64,000 bases of DNA from Oscillospiraceae bacterium (GTDB taxonomy: Bacteria; Bacillota; Clostridia; Oscillospirales; Ruminococcaceae), in the NCBI GenBank assembly GCA_028720105.1, contig JAQYLI010000040.1, forward strand, positions 1 to 64,000, given 5' to 3'. Position numbers and translations under genes: made by a program. This document shows positions 50,005 to 59,038 of this stretch, piece by piece. The first letter of the stretch is position 1. The number at the start of each line of letters is the position of its first letter. The notes beneath the pieces were generated by a model that was given only the letters and a program-made list of their open reading frames with translations, was not told the origin of the DNA and ran no database searches.

Positions 50005-50844
50005 TCACCCATTTGACGGAATTCGGACAACATATTCGATATAATCCTTTTCCTTGGTCTTTTTCACCTCAGCATTTATTCCTGCCGCCTGCATAACCTC
50101 GATAGCGTGATTGATGGTGTTCACAAAAATCCTCACATCTTTGAACGCTCCGCGGCACTTGCGTATTCTCTGTAACTCCTTTGATTTTTTTGAAAAACTT
50201 TCAACAAGCCGCTCGGTGTTTTCAACATTAAGCTTACGCTCGTAAATCTCCTCGATAATATCCGCCCTGATATCAGGGGACTCCACCGCAAGCAGCGCCC
50301 TAGCGTGGCGCTCGGTAAAGCCGTATTCAATCATTTTCCGCCGTTCGGAACGGGAAAATTTCAGAAGTCTTACCTTGTTTGCCACCGCAGACTGAGATTT
50401 TCCAAGCTTTAAAGCCACGTCCTCCTGAGTAAACCCAAAAAGCTGCGTCATAGCTGAGATTGCCTCTGCTTCTTCAAAGAAATTCAAATCTTTTCGCTGC
50501 ATATTTTCCGCAAGGGACATCATTGCCGAGCCGCGCTCGCTTGCGTCAACGATAATGCAGGCAATTTCGGTCATTCCGCAAAGCCTTGCCGCACGAAGCC
50601 TGCGCTCCCCTGCGATAAGTTCGTATCCCACGTCAAGCCTGCGGACGATTATGGGCTGGATTAGTCCGCTGTTTTTAATACTCGCCGCCAGCTCTTCAAG
50701 CTCCTCTTCGGGAAATCTGCATCGTGGCTGATTTGGATTTGGATATATCCTGTCCATATCCAGCATTACCACCCTTGCGGCGGTCTTTTCATTCATAATA
50801 ATTCCGCCCAGGTTTTCAAGGGCAGATTTAAAGGGCATTGCCAT
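50005..50844 (-). CDS. noc: Noc-like ParB paralogue (nucleoid occlusion)
   Basis: A 279-residue ParB-family protein at the exact position of Bacillus noc (rsmG-noc-parA-parB). The CTP-binding fold has LIAGERRLRAARL and SLAENMQRKDLNFFEEAEAI. The helix-turn-helix reads FTQEDVALKLGKSQSAVANKVRLLKF, and FTERHARALLAV is nearly the Noc signature. The N-terminal MAMPFKSALENLGGIIM could be an amphipathic membrane-targeting helix as in Noc. Noc blocks division over the nucleoid. ATG 50844 lies 8 bases after AAGGAG; a longer upstream reading is rejected. No Noc-type TTTCCCGGGAAA site is in the window, as expected near an origin. Confidence 0.85.
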   Translation of the reverse strand: MAMPFKSALENLGGIIMNEKTAARVVMLDMDRIYPNPNQPRCRFPEEELEELAASIKNSGLIQPIIVRRLDVGYELIAGERRLRAARLCGMTEIACIIVDASERGSAMMSLAENMQRKDLNFFEEAEAISAMTQLFGFTQEDVALKLGKSQSAVANKVRLLKFSRSERRKMIEYGFTERHARALLAVESPDIRADIIEEIYERKLNVENTERLVESFSKKSKELQRIRKCRGAFKDVRIFVNTINHAIEVMQAAGINAEVKKTKEKDYIEYVVRIPSNG

Positions 50845-50957
50845 AATATCATCTCCTTTGTATGATATTATTGTAATGCCCTTTATGCATAAAATAAAGT
50901 CAAAACTTTCGTGAATATTGCTGATAAAAATTCTCCGAAAAACAACTTTCAACAATT

Positions 50958-51665
50958 TCACAGACTTTTTTTTGAAATCTGACCGCCATTGCGCGGATAT
51001 TTTGTCGGTGTGGGAGATATTTTTTTCACAACTACAACGACTCTCTTGTCACCCGAGGGAAGCTCATAGTTTATGATATCCGAAATTTCGCCGCCGAGGA
51101 TTTTTACAGCATTCTCCCCCTGAGAAATATCCTCGTTTGGTCCTTTCATAGCAATAAAACAGCCGCCCGCCTTTACATAGGGCATACAGTATTCCGCCAG
51201 AACAGGAAGCGCCGCCACCGCCCTTGCAATGGCTATATCAAAGCTCTCGCGAAGCTCATTTTTTCGTCCCCCCTCCTCTGCCCTTGCGTGTATACAGGTC
51301 ATAGGCAAGGTCTCACGGGAAACCGCTTCAAGGAAATTTATCCGCTTGTTAAGGCTGTCAAGAAGTGTAACATCAAGGTCGGGACGGTACAGCTTCATAG
51401 GCACCCCGGGAAAGCCCGCACCGGTTCCAACATCAATGACTGCCGCATTTTCGGGAATATCCGCTAGCTTAAAAACAAGCAAACTGTCTAAAAAATGCTT
51501 CTCGGAAATGCCCAGGGGGTCGGTTATGCCCGTAAGATTCATCACCTTGTTATACTCCACAAGCAGCTCGGCATATTTGTCAAGCAGGTCATACTGCTCC
51601 TTGGTTATGGTCAAATGGCTCTTTTCAAAGAGGGCGGATAGTTCGTTATAGGGAAGTATGGTCAT
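50958..51665 (-). CDS. rsmG: 16S rRNA (guanine-N7) methyltransferase RsmG
   Basis: A 235-residue SAM-dependent methyltransferase acting on G527 of 16S rRNA. Motifs: YNKVMNLTGITDPLGISEKHFLDSLLV, AAVIDVGTGAGFPGVPMKLYRPDLDVTLLDSLNKRINFLE (SAM site), and FDIAIARAVAALPVLAEYCMPYVKAGGCFIAMKG. A standard member of the origin cluster between mnmG and noc. GGAGC precedes the ATG. Confidence 0.96.
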   Translation of the reverse strand: MTILPYNELSALFEKSHLTITKEQYDLLDKYAELLVEYNKVMNLTGITDPLGISEKHFLDSLLVFKLADIPENAAVIDVGTGAGFPGVPMKLYRPDLDVTLLDSLNKRINFLEAVSRETLPMTCIHARAEEGGRKNELRESFDIAIARAVAALPVLAEYCMPYVKAGGCFIAMKGPNEDISQGENAVKILGGEISDIINYELPSGDKRVVVVVKKISPTPTKYPRNGGQISKKSL

Positions 51666-51721
51666 TGTTTAAAGCTCCTTTTTGTGAGAAAAATATCATA
51701 ATTTCAGTTAGGTATTACCAA

Positions 51722-51737
51722 TGTTCCACGTGGAACA
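51722..51737. promoter_or_regulatory. parS centromere site 6
   Basis: Same 16-base palindrome, in the mnmG-rsmG gap, 3 bases before the mnmG stop (in plus coordinates). The closest parS to the putative oriC. Confidence 0.95.
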
Positions 51738-51740
51738 ATA

Positions 51741-53630
51741 TTATTTCTGTCCTATTCCCCTCTGCTTAGACAACCAAATAACCAGCACACTAACATCCGC
51801 AGGAGAAACCCCCGAAATTCTTCCCGCCTGACCGATATTCTCGGGACGCACCTTGTTAAGCTTTTCAACAGCCTCAAGGCTCAGTCCCTCAATGTCCTTG
51901 TAATCCACATCGGCAGGCAGCTTTTTCTCCTCAAGCTTGCGAACGTGCTCAACCTCCATAAGCTGACGGGCAATATATCCGTCATACTCGATACGCAGCC
52001 CAACCTGCTCGCAAACCTCAAAGGGCAGGGGCTTTCTTTCATCATCAAAGGGTGCTGTGTCCTCATAGGATATCTGTGGACGCTTTATCAGCTCGGAAAG
52101 GCGTATTCCCGTAGAAATAGGTGCCGTTCCCCTGCTTTCAAGCATAGCATTAAGCTCGGGTGTGGGACTGACGGTCTTTTTCTTGATACGCTCAATTTCC
52201 GCCTCAATCAAATTCCTCTTTTTCAGAAATGCGGCATATCTTTCCTCGGAAATAAGCCCAACCTCGTGACCGATAGGCGTAAGTCTCTCGTCCGCATTAT
52301 CCTGCCGCAGCAGCAAGCGATACTCGCTCCGTCCCGTCATCATTCGATATGGGTCTGTGCATCCCTTGATAACAAGATCGTCAATAAGCGTGCCTATGTA
52401 GGACGATGAACGGGGCAGAGTTATCTGCTCCCTGCCCAGAACGGAAAGTGCCGCATTTATTCCCGCAATAAGTCCCTGTGCGGCAGCTTCTTCATATCCC
52501 GAGGTGCCGTTAAATTGTCCCGCACCGTAAAGTCCCGATATCTTCTTAAATTCAAGTGTATGTCTCAAATCTTGTGGGTCGCAGCAATCGTATTCAATTG
52601 CATAAGCATTTCGCATAACCTCCACATTCTCAAGACCCTTTATTGTACGCAGAAATTTAAGCTGAACGTCCTCGGGCAATGATGAGGACATTCCCTGCAG
52701 ATAATACTCGTCCGTTGTAAGTCCCATTGGTTCAATAAAAAGCTGATGACGGGGGCGCTCGGTAAACCGCATTATCTTGTCCTCAATTGACGGGCAATAT
52801 CTTGGACCCACCCCGTGAATACGACCCGAATACAAGGGCGAACGGTGTATATTATCCTTTATCACCTGATGAGTTTTCTCATTCGTATATGCCACATAAC
52901 AGGAAACGATATTTTTAAGCCCCTCTCTCGGTGTCTCAAAGGAAAAGGGCTGGATATCCTCGTCACCGTCCTGTCGTTCAAGCTGAGAAAAATCAATGCT
53001 CCTTTTGTGAACACGTGAGGGAGTACCCGTTTTAAAACGGCGCAGCTTGACCCCAATGCTCTCAAGGCTCTGAGACAGATATCTTGCAGGAAGAGTGGCG
53101 TCGGGTCCGCTCTCATAAGAGACCTCTCCCACGTGAATAACGCCCTTCAGATATGTTCCCGTTGCAACAATGACCTTTTTCACATTATACTGTGCGCCCA
53201 GAGCGGTGACAATTCCCTTCACAACGCCGTCCTCGGCAATTATCTCGGCAACCTCCGCCTGCTTTATGTCAAGGTTTTTCTGCTCCTCGCAGACCTTTTT
53301 CATATATTCGTGATACTTGACTCTGTCAGCCTGAACTCTCAGACTGTGAACTGCAGGACCCTTTCCACGATTGAGCATACGGCTCTGAATAAAGCATTTG
53401 TCCGCAGATTTTCCCATCTGTCCGCCGAGAGCATCTATCTCACGTACAAGATGTCCCTTAGCCGTACCGCCGATTGACGGATTGCAGGGCATATTTGCAA
53501 TTGCGTCAAGGGAGATGGTGAAAAGGGCAGTCCTCACCCCAAGCCTTGCGCTTGCAAGAGCGGCTTCAACACCTGCGTGACCTGCGCCGATAACCGCAAC
53601 ATCATAATCATCTATATAATATTTTTCCAT
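51741..53630 (-). CDS. mnmG: tRNA uridine-34 carboxymethylaminomethyl synthase subunit MnmG
   Basis: This 629-residue FAD protein works with MnmE to modify the wobble uridine of tRNAs. FAD-binding [23 protein letters not shown] is at the start. The family blocks [55 protein letters not shown] and [29 protein letters not shown] are all intact, as is the C-terminal helical MnmE-binding region. AGGAAG precedes the ATG. Confidence 0.97.
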   Translation of the reverse strand: MEKYYIDDYDVAVIGAGHAGVEAALASARLGVRTALFTISLDAIANMPCNPSIGGTAKGHLVREIDALGGQMGKSADKCFIQSRMLNRGKGPAVHSLRVQADRVKYHEYMKKVCEEQKNLDIKQAEVAEIIAEDGVVKGIVTALGAQYNVKKVIVATGTYLKGVIHVGEVSYESGPDATLPARYLSQSLESIGVKLRRFKTGTPSRVHKRSIDFSQLERQDGDEDIQPFSFETPREGLKNIVSCYVAYTNEKTHQVIKDNIHRSPLYSGRIHGVGPRYCPSIEDKIMRFTERPRHQLFIEPMGLTTDEYYLQGMSSSLPEDVQLKFLRTIKGLENVEVMRNAYAIEYDCCDPQDLRHTLEFKKISGLYGAGQFNGTSGYEEAAAQGLIAGINAALSVLGREQITLPRSSSYIGTLIDDLVIKGCTDPYRMMTGRSEYRLLLRQDNADERLTPIGHEVGLISEERYAAFLKKRNLIEAEIERIKKKTVSPTPELNAMLESRGTAPISTGIRLSELIKRPQISYEDTAPFDDERKPLPFEVCEQVGLRIEYDGYIARQLMEVEHVRKLEEKKLPADVDYKDIEGLSLEAVEKLNKVRPENIGQAGRISGVSPADVSVLVIWLSKQRGIGQK

Positions 53631-53654
53631 TTTAAGACTTCCTATCTATAAGAA

Positions 53655-54065
53655 TTACCACCACAAAGCGGGGAATATTTCTGCAAGCAAATGCAATGCT
53701 TCTGTCATTTCGGCATTTATTTCATCATAGGTCACATCATCGTCCGTCAGTTCGTATGTGAGATAGCGGCGGCATTTTTCCTTGATAAATTCAATGGCTT
53801 CAAGCTCGGTGTATGTCCTGCCCTTAAATACAAAGGTGTGATATTCAAGGTCAACCACCTTTCCGCCCTTCTCGGTGTACATCATAAGGTGAGAATACAG
53901 CCATTCGATAAGAATAGTATTTATATTCCAAGTTTCCCGCTCGTCAAAGCCGTATTTTTTTCTCTGCTTCTTAAATTTTTTCTTTTGCTTGTGACTTATT
54001 TCGGAGTAATCGCTGCCATACTCCCCTTTTTTAAGTCCAAGCTCTTCAAGATATTTGTTTTTCAT
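53655..54065 (-). CDS. Uncharacterised protein between mnmE and mnmG
   Basis: A 136-residue soluble protein, not recognised. The N-terminus is strongly basic (HKQKKKFKKQRKKYG, about 25-40). The rest is acidic and helical (WLYSHLMMYTEKGGKVVDLEYHTFVFKGRTYTELEAIEFIKEKCRRYL, then DDDVTYDEINAEMTEALHLLAEIFPALWW). It begins 2 bases after the mnmE stop and ends 24 bases before mnmG, so it is tightly inserted into the tRNA-modification pair. The charge split suggests nucleic-acid binding by the head; function unknown. Confidence 0.7.
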   Translation of the reverse strand: MKNKYLEELGLKKGEYGSDYSEISHKQKKKFKKQRKKYGFDERETWNINTILIEWLYSHLMMYTEKGGKVVDLEYHTFVFKGRTYTELEAIEFIKEKCRRYLTYELTDDDVTYDEINAEMTEALHLLAEIFPALWW

Positions 54066-54067
54066 AA

Positions 54068-55447
54068 TTATTTACCCACGCAAAAATGCGAAAATACTTC
54101 ATTGACAACCGCCTCGGAAACTCTTTCACCAGTAAGCTCAAGCAAATTGCTCTGAGCCTCGTCAAGAATAATGTTAACAGCATCGAGAGTTGTTCCCGAG
54201 GATATGGCAATAAGGGCTTCATCAATGCATTTTCCAGCATTGTCAAGGCATTGCTTCTGCCGCTCGTTTACCGAAATGTCATTGTAAATATTACTATTTG
54301 TAATAAACATATTGTATAATACATTTTGTAATTTATCCTTACCATCACCCTTTTCGGCGGATATTTCAATGACATTTTCAAATGCAGCTTCAATTTTGTC
54401 CTTTTCAATAAGCGAAGCTTTATCATTTTTGTTTATGCAAGCAATTACCTTTACAGCCGAGAGGGACTTGCAGCTTTCGATAAGCTTCATATCATCATCA
54501 TCAAGAGCTGTGCTGTTGTCGAATACGGCAATGATAAGATCGGCTGTCTCAAGACGGCGGCGGGCTTTTTCAATTCCCGCACCCTCTACAATGTCCTCGG
54601 TTTCACGAAGTCCCGCAGTGTCCGAAAGTCTCAGAACGATGTCACCCAATCGGACAGACTCTTCCACAATGTCCCTTGTGGTTCCCGGAATATCGGTGAC
54701 AATGCTCTTTTCCTCGCCAGCAAGGAGATTCATAAGAGTGCTTTTGCCAACGTTGGGCTTGCCTGCAATGACCGTATCAACGCCCGATTTCAAAATTCTC
54801 GTGTTATCATAGCCTGCGCTAATTTTTCTTATCTCGGAAAGCACATCTGTGAGTACAGCGGTCATATTTTCGGGGCTTACCTCGGGAATATCCTCGTCGG
54901 GATAATCAACCCAGGCATCAAGCTCCCCGAGCAGTCCCAAAAGCTTGTCCGAGCAAGCCTTAATGCTCTTGTAAAGCGCACCCTCCTTCACATTTGCAGC
55001 CCTTCTGTAAAAGGCTTTTCCCTCGGCGGAAATGATATCCATAACCGCCTCTGCCTGTGTAAGAGACAGCTTGCCGCTTAAAAATGCACGCTTTGTAAAT
55101 TCACCTGCACCCGCCGGCACTGCACCGCAGTCATACACCGCCCTGAGAACACGCTCGGTTATAAAAATTCCCCCGTGACAGGATATTTCCGCAACGTCCT
55201 CACCCGTGTATGAACGGGGAGCGCGGAAAACCGTAAGAATACAGTCGTCAAGCTCCTCCCCGTCCTTTGAAATGATTTTTCCGTAGGCACAGGTGTAGCC
55301 TTCCATTTCCGAGGGCTTGACCTTTCGTGAAACAGGCTTAAAAAGCATATCCGCAATTTCAAGGGCGCTGTCCCCCGAAATTCTTATCATTGAAATTCCC
55401 CCTGCCGCACGAGGGGTGGAGATGGCGGCAATGGTATTACCTTGCAT
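54068..55447 (-). CDS. mnmE: tRNA modification GTPase MnmE
   Basis: This 459-residue GTPase has an N-terminal folate-binding domain (MQGNTIAAISTPRAAGGISMIRISGDSAL), a helical domain and an inserted G domain. The G domain has G1 IAGKPNVGKSTLMNLL, G2/G3 DIPGTTRDIVEESVRLGDIVLRLSDTAGLRETED and G4 INKND. The C-terminal CVGK holds the catalytic Cys. GAGG precedes the ATG. A short hairpin AAGGGCG/CGCCCTT (55472-55494) lies between jag and this gene. Confidence 0.97.
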   Translation of the reverse strand: MQGNTIAAISTPRAAGGISMIRISGDSALEIADMLFKPVSRKVKPSEMEGYTCAYGKIISKDGEELDDCILTVFRAPRSYTGEDVAEISCHGGIFITERVLRAVYDCGAVPAGAGEFTKRAFLSGKLSLTQAEAVMDIISAEGKAFYRRAANVKEGALYKSIKACSDKLLGLLGELDAWVDYPDEDIPEVSPENMTAVLTDVLSEIRKISAGYDNTRILKSGVDTVIAGKPNVGKSTLMNLLAGEEKSIVTDIPGTTRDIVEESVRLGDIVLRLSDTAGLRETEDIVEGAGIEKARRRLETADLIIAVFDNSTALDDDDMKLIESCKSLSAVKVIACINKNDKASLIEKDKIEAAFENVIEISAEKGDGKDKLQNVLYNMFITNSNIYNDISVNERQKQCLDNAGKCIDEALIAISSGTTLDAVNIILDEAQSNLLELTGERVSEAVVNEVFSHFCVGK

Positions 55448-55542
55448 AATTTTTTCCTCTGATTATAAATCAAGGGCGCCCGAAGGACGCCCTTAAAAAA
55501 ACTTTTTCAGGCGGCTGTTATCCGCACTTTTTCAACTGAGCA

Positions 55543-56334
55543 TCAAAGCTCTATCTTTCCGTAAAGCTCACCGTCGGTCATACTGTCCTCGGGCTTGGGC
55601 TTTTTATAATCCTTCTCGAATGAAGTTTTCATCAGATCCATTGAACGGGGCTGAGGGTCTCTTGTTCTGCGGGACTTGTCATACCCGCCTTTCTTGCCTC
55701 CCTGTCTGCGCTCGGGTCTGCCGTTAACGGAGGAGATGACCACCTTTCTGTAAGGCTCCTCGCCAATGCTCTTGGAGGTAACTCCCTCAATCTCGCTTAC
55801 AGCAGCGTGGATAATTCTTCTCTCATAGGGGTTCATAGGCTCGAGAGTGGAAGTCCTGCCCGTTCTGAGAACGCTCTTGGATATCTTTCTTGCAAGATCC
55901 TCGAGGATTGCCTTTCTTTTCTCTCTGTAACCGCAGGAATCAAGGGTAATTCTGTAATACTCCTTGTCGCTGCGGTTTGCAGCCATTGAAGCAAGGTACT
56001 GTATAGCATCAAGGGTCTCGCCGCGTCTGCCGATAACTGCACCGGTGGTGTCGCCCGTAATGTCGATAACAGCGCCGTCCTCGTTTTCGGTTATCTCAAG
56101 TCCTGCCTCAATATCCATACAGGAGAGGATAGCTTTGATGTATTCGGCAGCGGTCTCAGCCTTTGAAGGCTCGTATTCCGCAAGGATCTTTGCGTCTGTT
56201 TTTCCGAAGCCTAAAAAGCCTTTCTTTTCTTCTTCAAGTACGGTAAATTTAATTTTGCTTTTATCAGCTCCGAATTCTGCTGCGGCAAGGTCTTTTGCTT
56301 CGTCTACGGTATTTGCGGTAAATTCCTTTTTCAT
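55543..56334 (-). CDS. jag: Jag / KhpB RNA-binding protein
   Basis: A 263-residue protein with the Jag-N domain (about 1-52: FTANTVDEAKDLAAAEFGADKSKIKFTVLEEEKKGFLGFG), a KH domain (about 63-145: GAVIGRRGETLDAIQYLASMAAN) and an R3H domain (about 150-210: RTSTLEPMNPYERRIIHAAVSEIEGVTSKSIGEEPYRKVVI). A basic tail follows (RRQGGKKGGYDKSRRTRD). KhpB/Jag binds small RNAs and mRNAs and affects elongation and division. Placed after yidC as in most Firmicutes. Confidence 0.95.
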   Translation of the reverse strand: MKKEFTANTVDEAKDLAAAEFGADKSKIKFTVLEEEKKGFLGFGKTDAKILAEYEPSKAETAAEYIKAILSCMDIEAGLEITENEDGAVIDITGDTTGAVIGRRGETLDAIQYLASMAANRSDKEYYRITLDSCGYREKRKAILEDLARKISKSVLRTGRTSTLEPMNPYERRIIHAAVSEIEGVTSKSIGEEPYRKVVISSVNGRPERRQGGKKGGYDKSRRTRDPQPRSMDLMKTSFEKDYKKPKPEDSMTDGELYGKIEL

Positions 56335-56373
56335 ATTGATACATCCTTTCTGCTTCGGATTTTTAGAGACAAT

Positions 56374-57552
56374 TTAATCTTTATCGTCGTCGATGTATTC
56401 ATCGCCGTATTTTTCGGCTTGCTTTCGTCTTGCTTCGGCAATTATCTTTCTTTCGTATTCCCTGAGCTGGGATTTTGAAAGCTTGATATCCTCGCCTGTT
56501 TCCTCGTCCTTTAAAACTCCGGAAGCGGCGATTTTGCTGTTATTATTCGATGAAGAGCCGTTCTGCTTTTTAAGCTCCTCCTGCAAAAGCTCATTATACT
56601 TCTGCATAAAGCCAGACTTCTTCTTGTTCTTCTTTTTCATCTTGTCCTTTTCAACAAGCTTTGCCACATATTCGGGTGTGTAAATTTTATTGAGGACAAT
56701 GGACTGGATAAATCCTACGAGAGAAGAGCATATCCAGTAATAACCGATACCTGCGGGATAGGAGAATGCGATCCACACAGAGAAAAGGGGCATAATGTAG
56801 AGCATAAGGTTCATACTGCCCATCTGAGCGGATGCTTCGGGATTAAGCTTCTTCTGCTTTGCGGTGGTGTAGAAGGTCATTATGAGCTGAATGACACCCG
56901 AAAGTATGGGGATAAGGAGAAGTCCTATTGCGGCGGCATTCCATACTGTTCCTTCACCGAATACGGAATTGGGGATAGCTCCAAGGTCGATGAGACCGAA
57001 AAGCTTATTGTCAAAGGAAGCTATCTTGTCGAGCATTTCTGTGGTAACGCCATTTGCTCCCATAAAGAGAGCCTCGTTGTCCTTTACCGCCTGTAATATA
57101 TACAGCTCGGGACGGGCATCAAAATAATTATTGCCCTCGAAAAGAGGAGCGGCAACTGTTTTGAGAGCCTCAACCTCTGCTTTGGTTATATGAAGAATAT
57201 GAGTGAGAGGACGGTACACTACATCAAATATACCATAGAGGAAAAGAAGCTGAGGGATAAGGGGAAGGCAGGACGCCATAGGATTGATATCTTCCTCGGC
57301 ATAGAGCTTCATCTGCTCCTCCTGGAGCCTCTGGGGATTGTTTGCATACTGCTTTTTGAGCTTCTCAAGCTTGGGGCTGAAAGCTGCCATTGCGGCGCTG
57401 GATTTCTGCTGCTTTACGGACAGGGGAACCATTACAAGCCTTGTTACTATTGTAAACAGCAGTATGGAAATTCCGTAGTTTTTGAAAACCTGATAGATAG
57501 CCCACATTATAAATCCCAGAGGATAGCCTATGAGCTCAGATATAAATCCCAT
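56374..57552 (-). CDS. yidC: Membrane protein insertase YidC
   Basis: A 392-residue YidC/Oxa1/SpoIIIJ-type insertase. The five-helix core shows FKNYGISILLFTIVTRLVMVPLSVKQQKSSAAMAAFSPKLEKLKKQY, with the conserved Arg in the groove. QEEQMKLYAEEDINPMASCLPLIPQLLFLYGIFDVVYRPL follows. The stretch PAGIGYYWICSSLVGFIQSIVLNKIYTP is at about 265-300. The loop between helices 2 and 3 is enlarged (about 110-210). A long charged tail (about 310-392) suits RNA/ribosome binding. No lipoprotein lipobox is evident at this start. Confidence 0.95.
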   Translation of the reverse strand: MGFISELIGYPLGFIMWAIYQVFKNYGISILLFTIVTRLVMVPLSVKQQKSSAAMAAFSPKLEKLKKQYANNPQRLQEEQMKLYAEEDINPMASCLPLIPQLLFLYGIFDVVYRPLTHILHITKAEVEALKTVAAPLFEGNNYFDARPELYILQAVKDNEALFMGANGVTTEMLDKIASFDNKLFGLIDLGAIPNSVFGEGTVWNAAAIGLLLIPILSGVIQLIMTFYTTAKQKKLNPEASAQMGSMNLMLYIMPLFSVWIAFSYPAGIGYYWICSSLVGFIQSIVLNKIYTPEYVAKLVEKDKMKKKNKKKSGFMQKYNELLQEELKKQNGSSSNNNSKIAASGVLKDEETGEDIKLSKSQLREYERKIIAEARRKQAEKYGDEYIDDDKD

Positions 57553-57625
57553 ATTTCTTAAAATCTTCCTTTCCCTTTAAGGCGTTTGTCTTTATATATA
57601 CTGCAACGCTTTACATAATTAAAGT

Positions 57626-57907
57626 CTATTGCTTATTTTCTTTCTTATAATAAAACAGATCAAATTTATCGGGGACGTAGTCCACTCCTCCTCGTGCAAA
57701 AGGATTGCACCTGAGTATCCGCCACGCTCCGAGTATCATTCCCTTGACCGCTCCGTGCTTCTTTATCGCCTGCACCGCATAGGTGGAACAGGAGGGATAA
57801 TATCTGCATCTTGGGGGCAGACAGGGTGATATAAATTTCTTGTAGAATTTTATCGGCAGCAATACTATGAACTTTAAAAGATCCGAAAGCTTGTCTAACG
57901 GCGTCAT
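57626..57907 (-). CDS. yidD: Membrane protein insertion efficiency factor YidD
   Basis: This 93-residue protein matches YidD: LPIKFYKKFISPCLPPRCRYYPSCSTYAVQAIKKHGAVKGMILGAWRILRCNPFARGGVDYVPD, with the conserved cysteine cluster. It assists YidC-dependent insertion. Its start overlaps the rnpA stop by 4 bases (ATGA). Confidence 0.96.
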   Translation of the reverse strand: MTPLDKLSDLLKFIVLLPIKFYKKFISPCLPPRCRYYPSCSTYAVQAIKKHGAVKGMILGAWRILRCNPFARGGVDYVPDKFDLFYYKKENKQ

Positions 57908-58266
57908 TTTTTTATCTGCCTTTTCTGTTTGGAGGGGTCTCTCATTGCAGGTATCACCCTGCTTTTAAAGAACTTCCCGATATGATAGCTTTTGCAGGTC
58001 GTGCTGCCTGCTCTTGCAGTGACAACAATATCAAAGCCCTTTGGAAAATCCTTTTCGTTTTCCCTGTATGCCTGACGTATGACACGCCTTGCACGGCTCC
58101 TTGCCACAGCGTTTCCGATTTTCTTGCCTGTGGATATGCCTATCCTGTTTTGATTTGTGCCGTTGCGGCGGTAATAGACTGTACACAGTCCGCCCGAGAT
58201 AAAGGCGCCCTTGCTGTAAAGCCTCACAAAATCCTTATTATTATTCAGCTTTATTGTGTAGAGCAT
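57904..58266 (-). CDS. rnpA: Ribonuclease P protein component
   Basis: A 120-residue basic protein that binds RNase P RNA for tRNA 5' maturation. The RNR motif region NRIGISTGKKIGNAVARSRARRVIRQAYRE is intact. The N-terminal LNNNKDFVRLYSKGAFISGGLCTVYYRRN is typical. It is downstream of rpmH, as universally seen. Confidence 0.96.
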   Translation of the reverse strand: MLYTIKLNNNKDFVRLYSKGAFISGGLCTVYYRRNGTNQNRIGISTGKKIGNAVARSRARRVIRQAYRENEKDFPKGFDIVVTARAGSTTCKSYHIGKFFKSRVIPAMRDPSKQKRQIKK

Positions 58267-58386
58267 ATGCTTTCCCTTTCCCGGCTAAAAAATATGACCG
58301 CAAATTTATGGTTTGCGGTCATAACGCTCCTGACCGGCGCATTGTCCGAGCCAAGCGTACTGCTGCCGGATCCTGCCGCATCAGCA

Positions 58387-58521
58387 TTAGTATGTGAGCA
58401 TTTTTCTGCCCTTTGCTCTTCTGCGTGCAAGTACCTTGCGGCCGTTCTTTGTGGACATTCTCTTCATAAAGCCGTGCTCTTTTTTTCTGTGGAGCTTCTT
58501 AGGCTGATATGTTCTTTTCAC
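58387..58521 (-). CDS. rpmH: 50S ribosomal protein L34
   Basis: A 44-residue protein with GTG start: [20 protein letters not shown], then [23 protein letters not shown], an unmistakable L34. GGAGGAG lies 7 bases before the GTG. First gene of the rpmH-rnpA-yidD-yidC-jag unit, preceded by a consensus promoter (58673-58702). Confidence 0.97.
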   Translation of the reverse strand: MKRTYQPKKLHRKKEHGFMKRMSTKNGRKVLARRRAKGRKMLTY

Positions 58522-58672
58522 TGTTTTTCTCCTCCTTTATCAATATTATTCAAAAATCATTGCCTTTATTTTTCATAAAGGGGGGTCAGAATTTATCAAT
58601 TCCCGATCGATCTTTCTTGCTTCTTGCTTCTCGATGATCTTGCCTCTTATACGGCTACCCCATCAATGTTAT

Positions 58673-58702
58673 AGTATAACTCATAATGCTCCCCCCTGTC
58701 AA
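58673..58702 (-). promoter_or_regulatory. rpmH promoter
   Basis: On the minus strand TTGACA (58697-58702), 18 bases, TATACT (58673-58678). The ~150-base leader to rpmH has no gene. Confidence 0.7.
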
Positions 58703-58826
58703 GTCTTTTTTTTAAATTTAATTATTTTTTTATTTATTAACAAGGAAAAGAGATTTTTACCTCTCCTTTTTGAAGCTTTTATGCAATGTTCAAAAGCTTT
58801 TCGGGAAAAAAAATTTTACAAACCAC

Positions 58827-58855
58827 TTGACAAATTAAAACTTTTGTGCTATAAT
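58827..58855 (+). promoter_or_regulatory. dnaA promoter P1
   Basis: TTGACA (58827-58832), 17 bases, TATAAT (58850-58855): perfect consensus, about 180 bases before dnaA. No TTATCCACA box was seen between rpmH and dnaA, so DnaA autoregulation through that site is not evident. Confidence 0.85.
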
Positions 58856-58925
58856 ATAATTACAGTAATATCTTATAAGCTGATTTTTTATCGGTGGGAA
58901 TGCGCCCCTCCGCTGAAAAAAAAGC

Positions 58926-58954
58926 TTGATTTTTTTTCGTTAATATGGTATAAT
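58926..58954 (+). promoter_or_regulatory. dnaA promoter P2
   Basis: TTGATT (58926-58931), 17 bases, TATAAT (58949-58954), 85 bases before the start codon. Confidence 0.65.
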
Positions 58955-59038
58955 AGGATAAAATAGTGTTGTTTTGCCCTGAGGGGCGTTCAGCACTTCA
59001 TTTATGCGGTTTTTCTTCCGCTCCGAAAGGGGTTTTTT

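Noticed and set aside
55472-55494. Terminator between jag and mnmE
   Set aside because: AAGGGCG/CGCCCTT is a good stem, but on the transcribed minus strand the T run precedes it rather than follows, so it is more likely an intercistronic hairpin.
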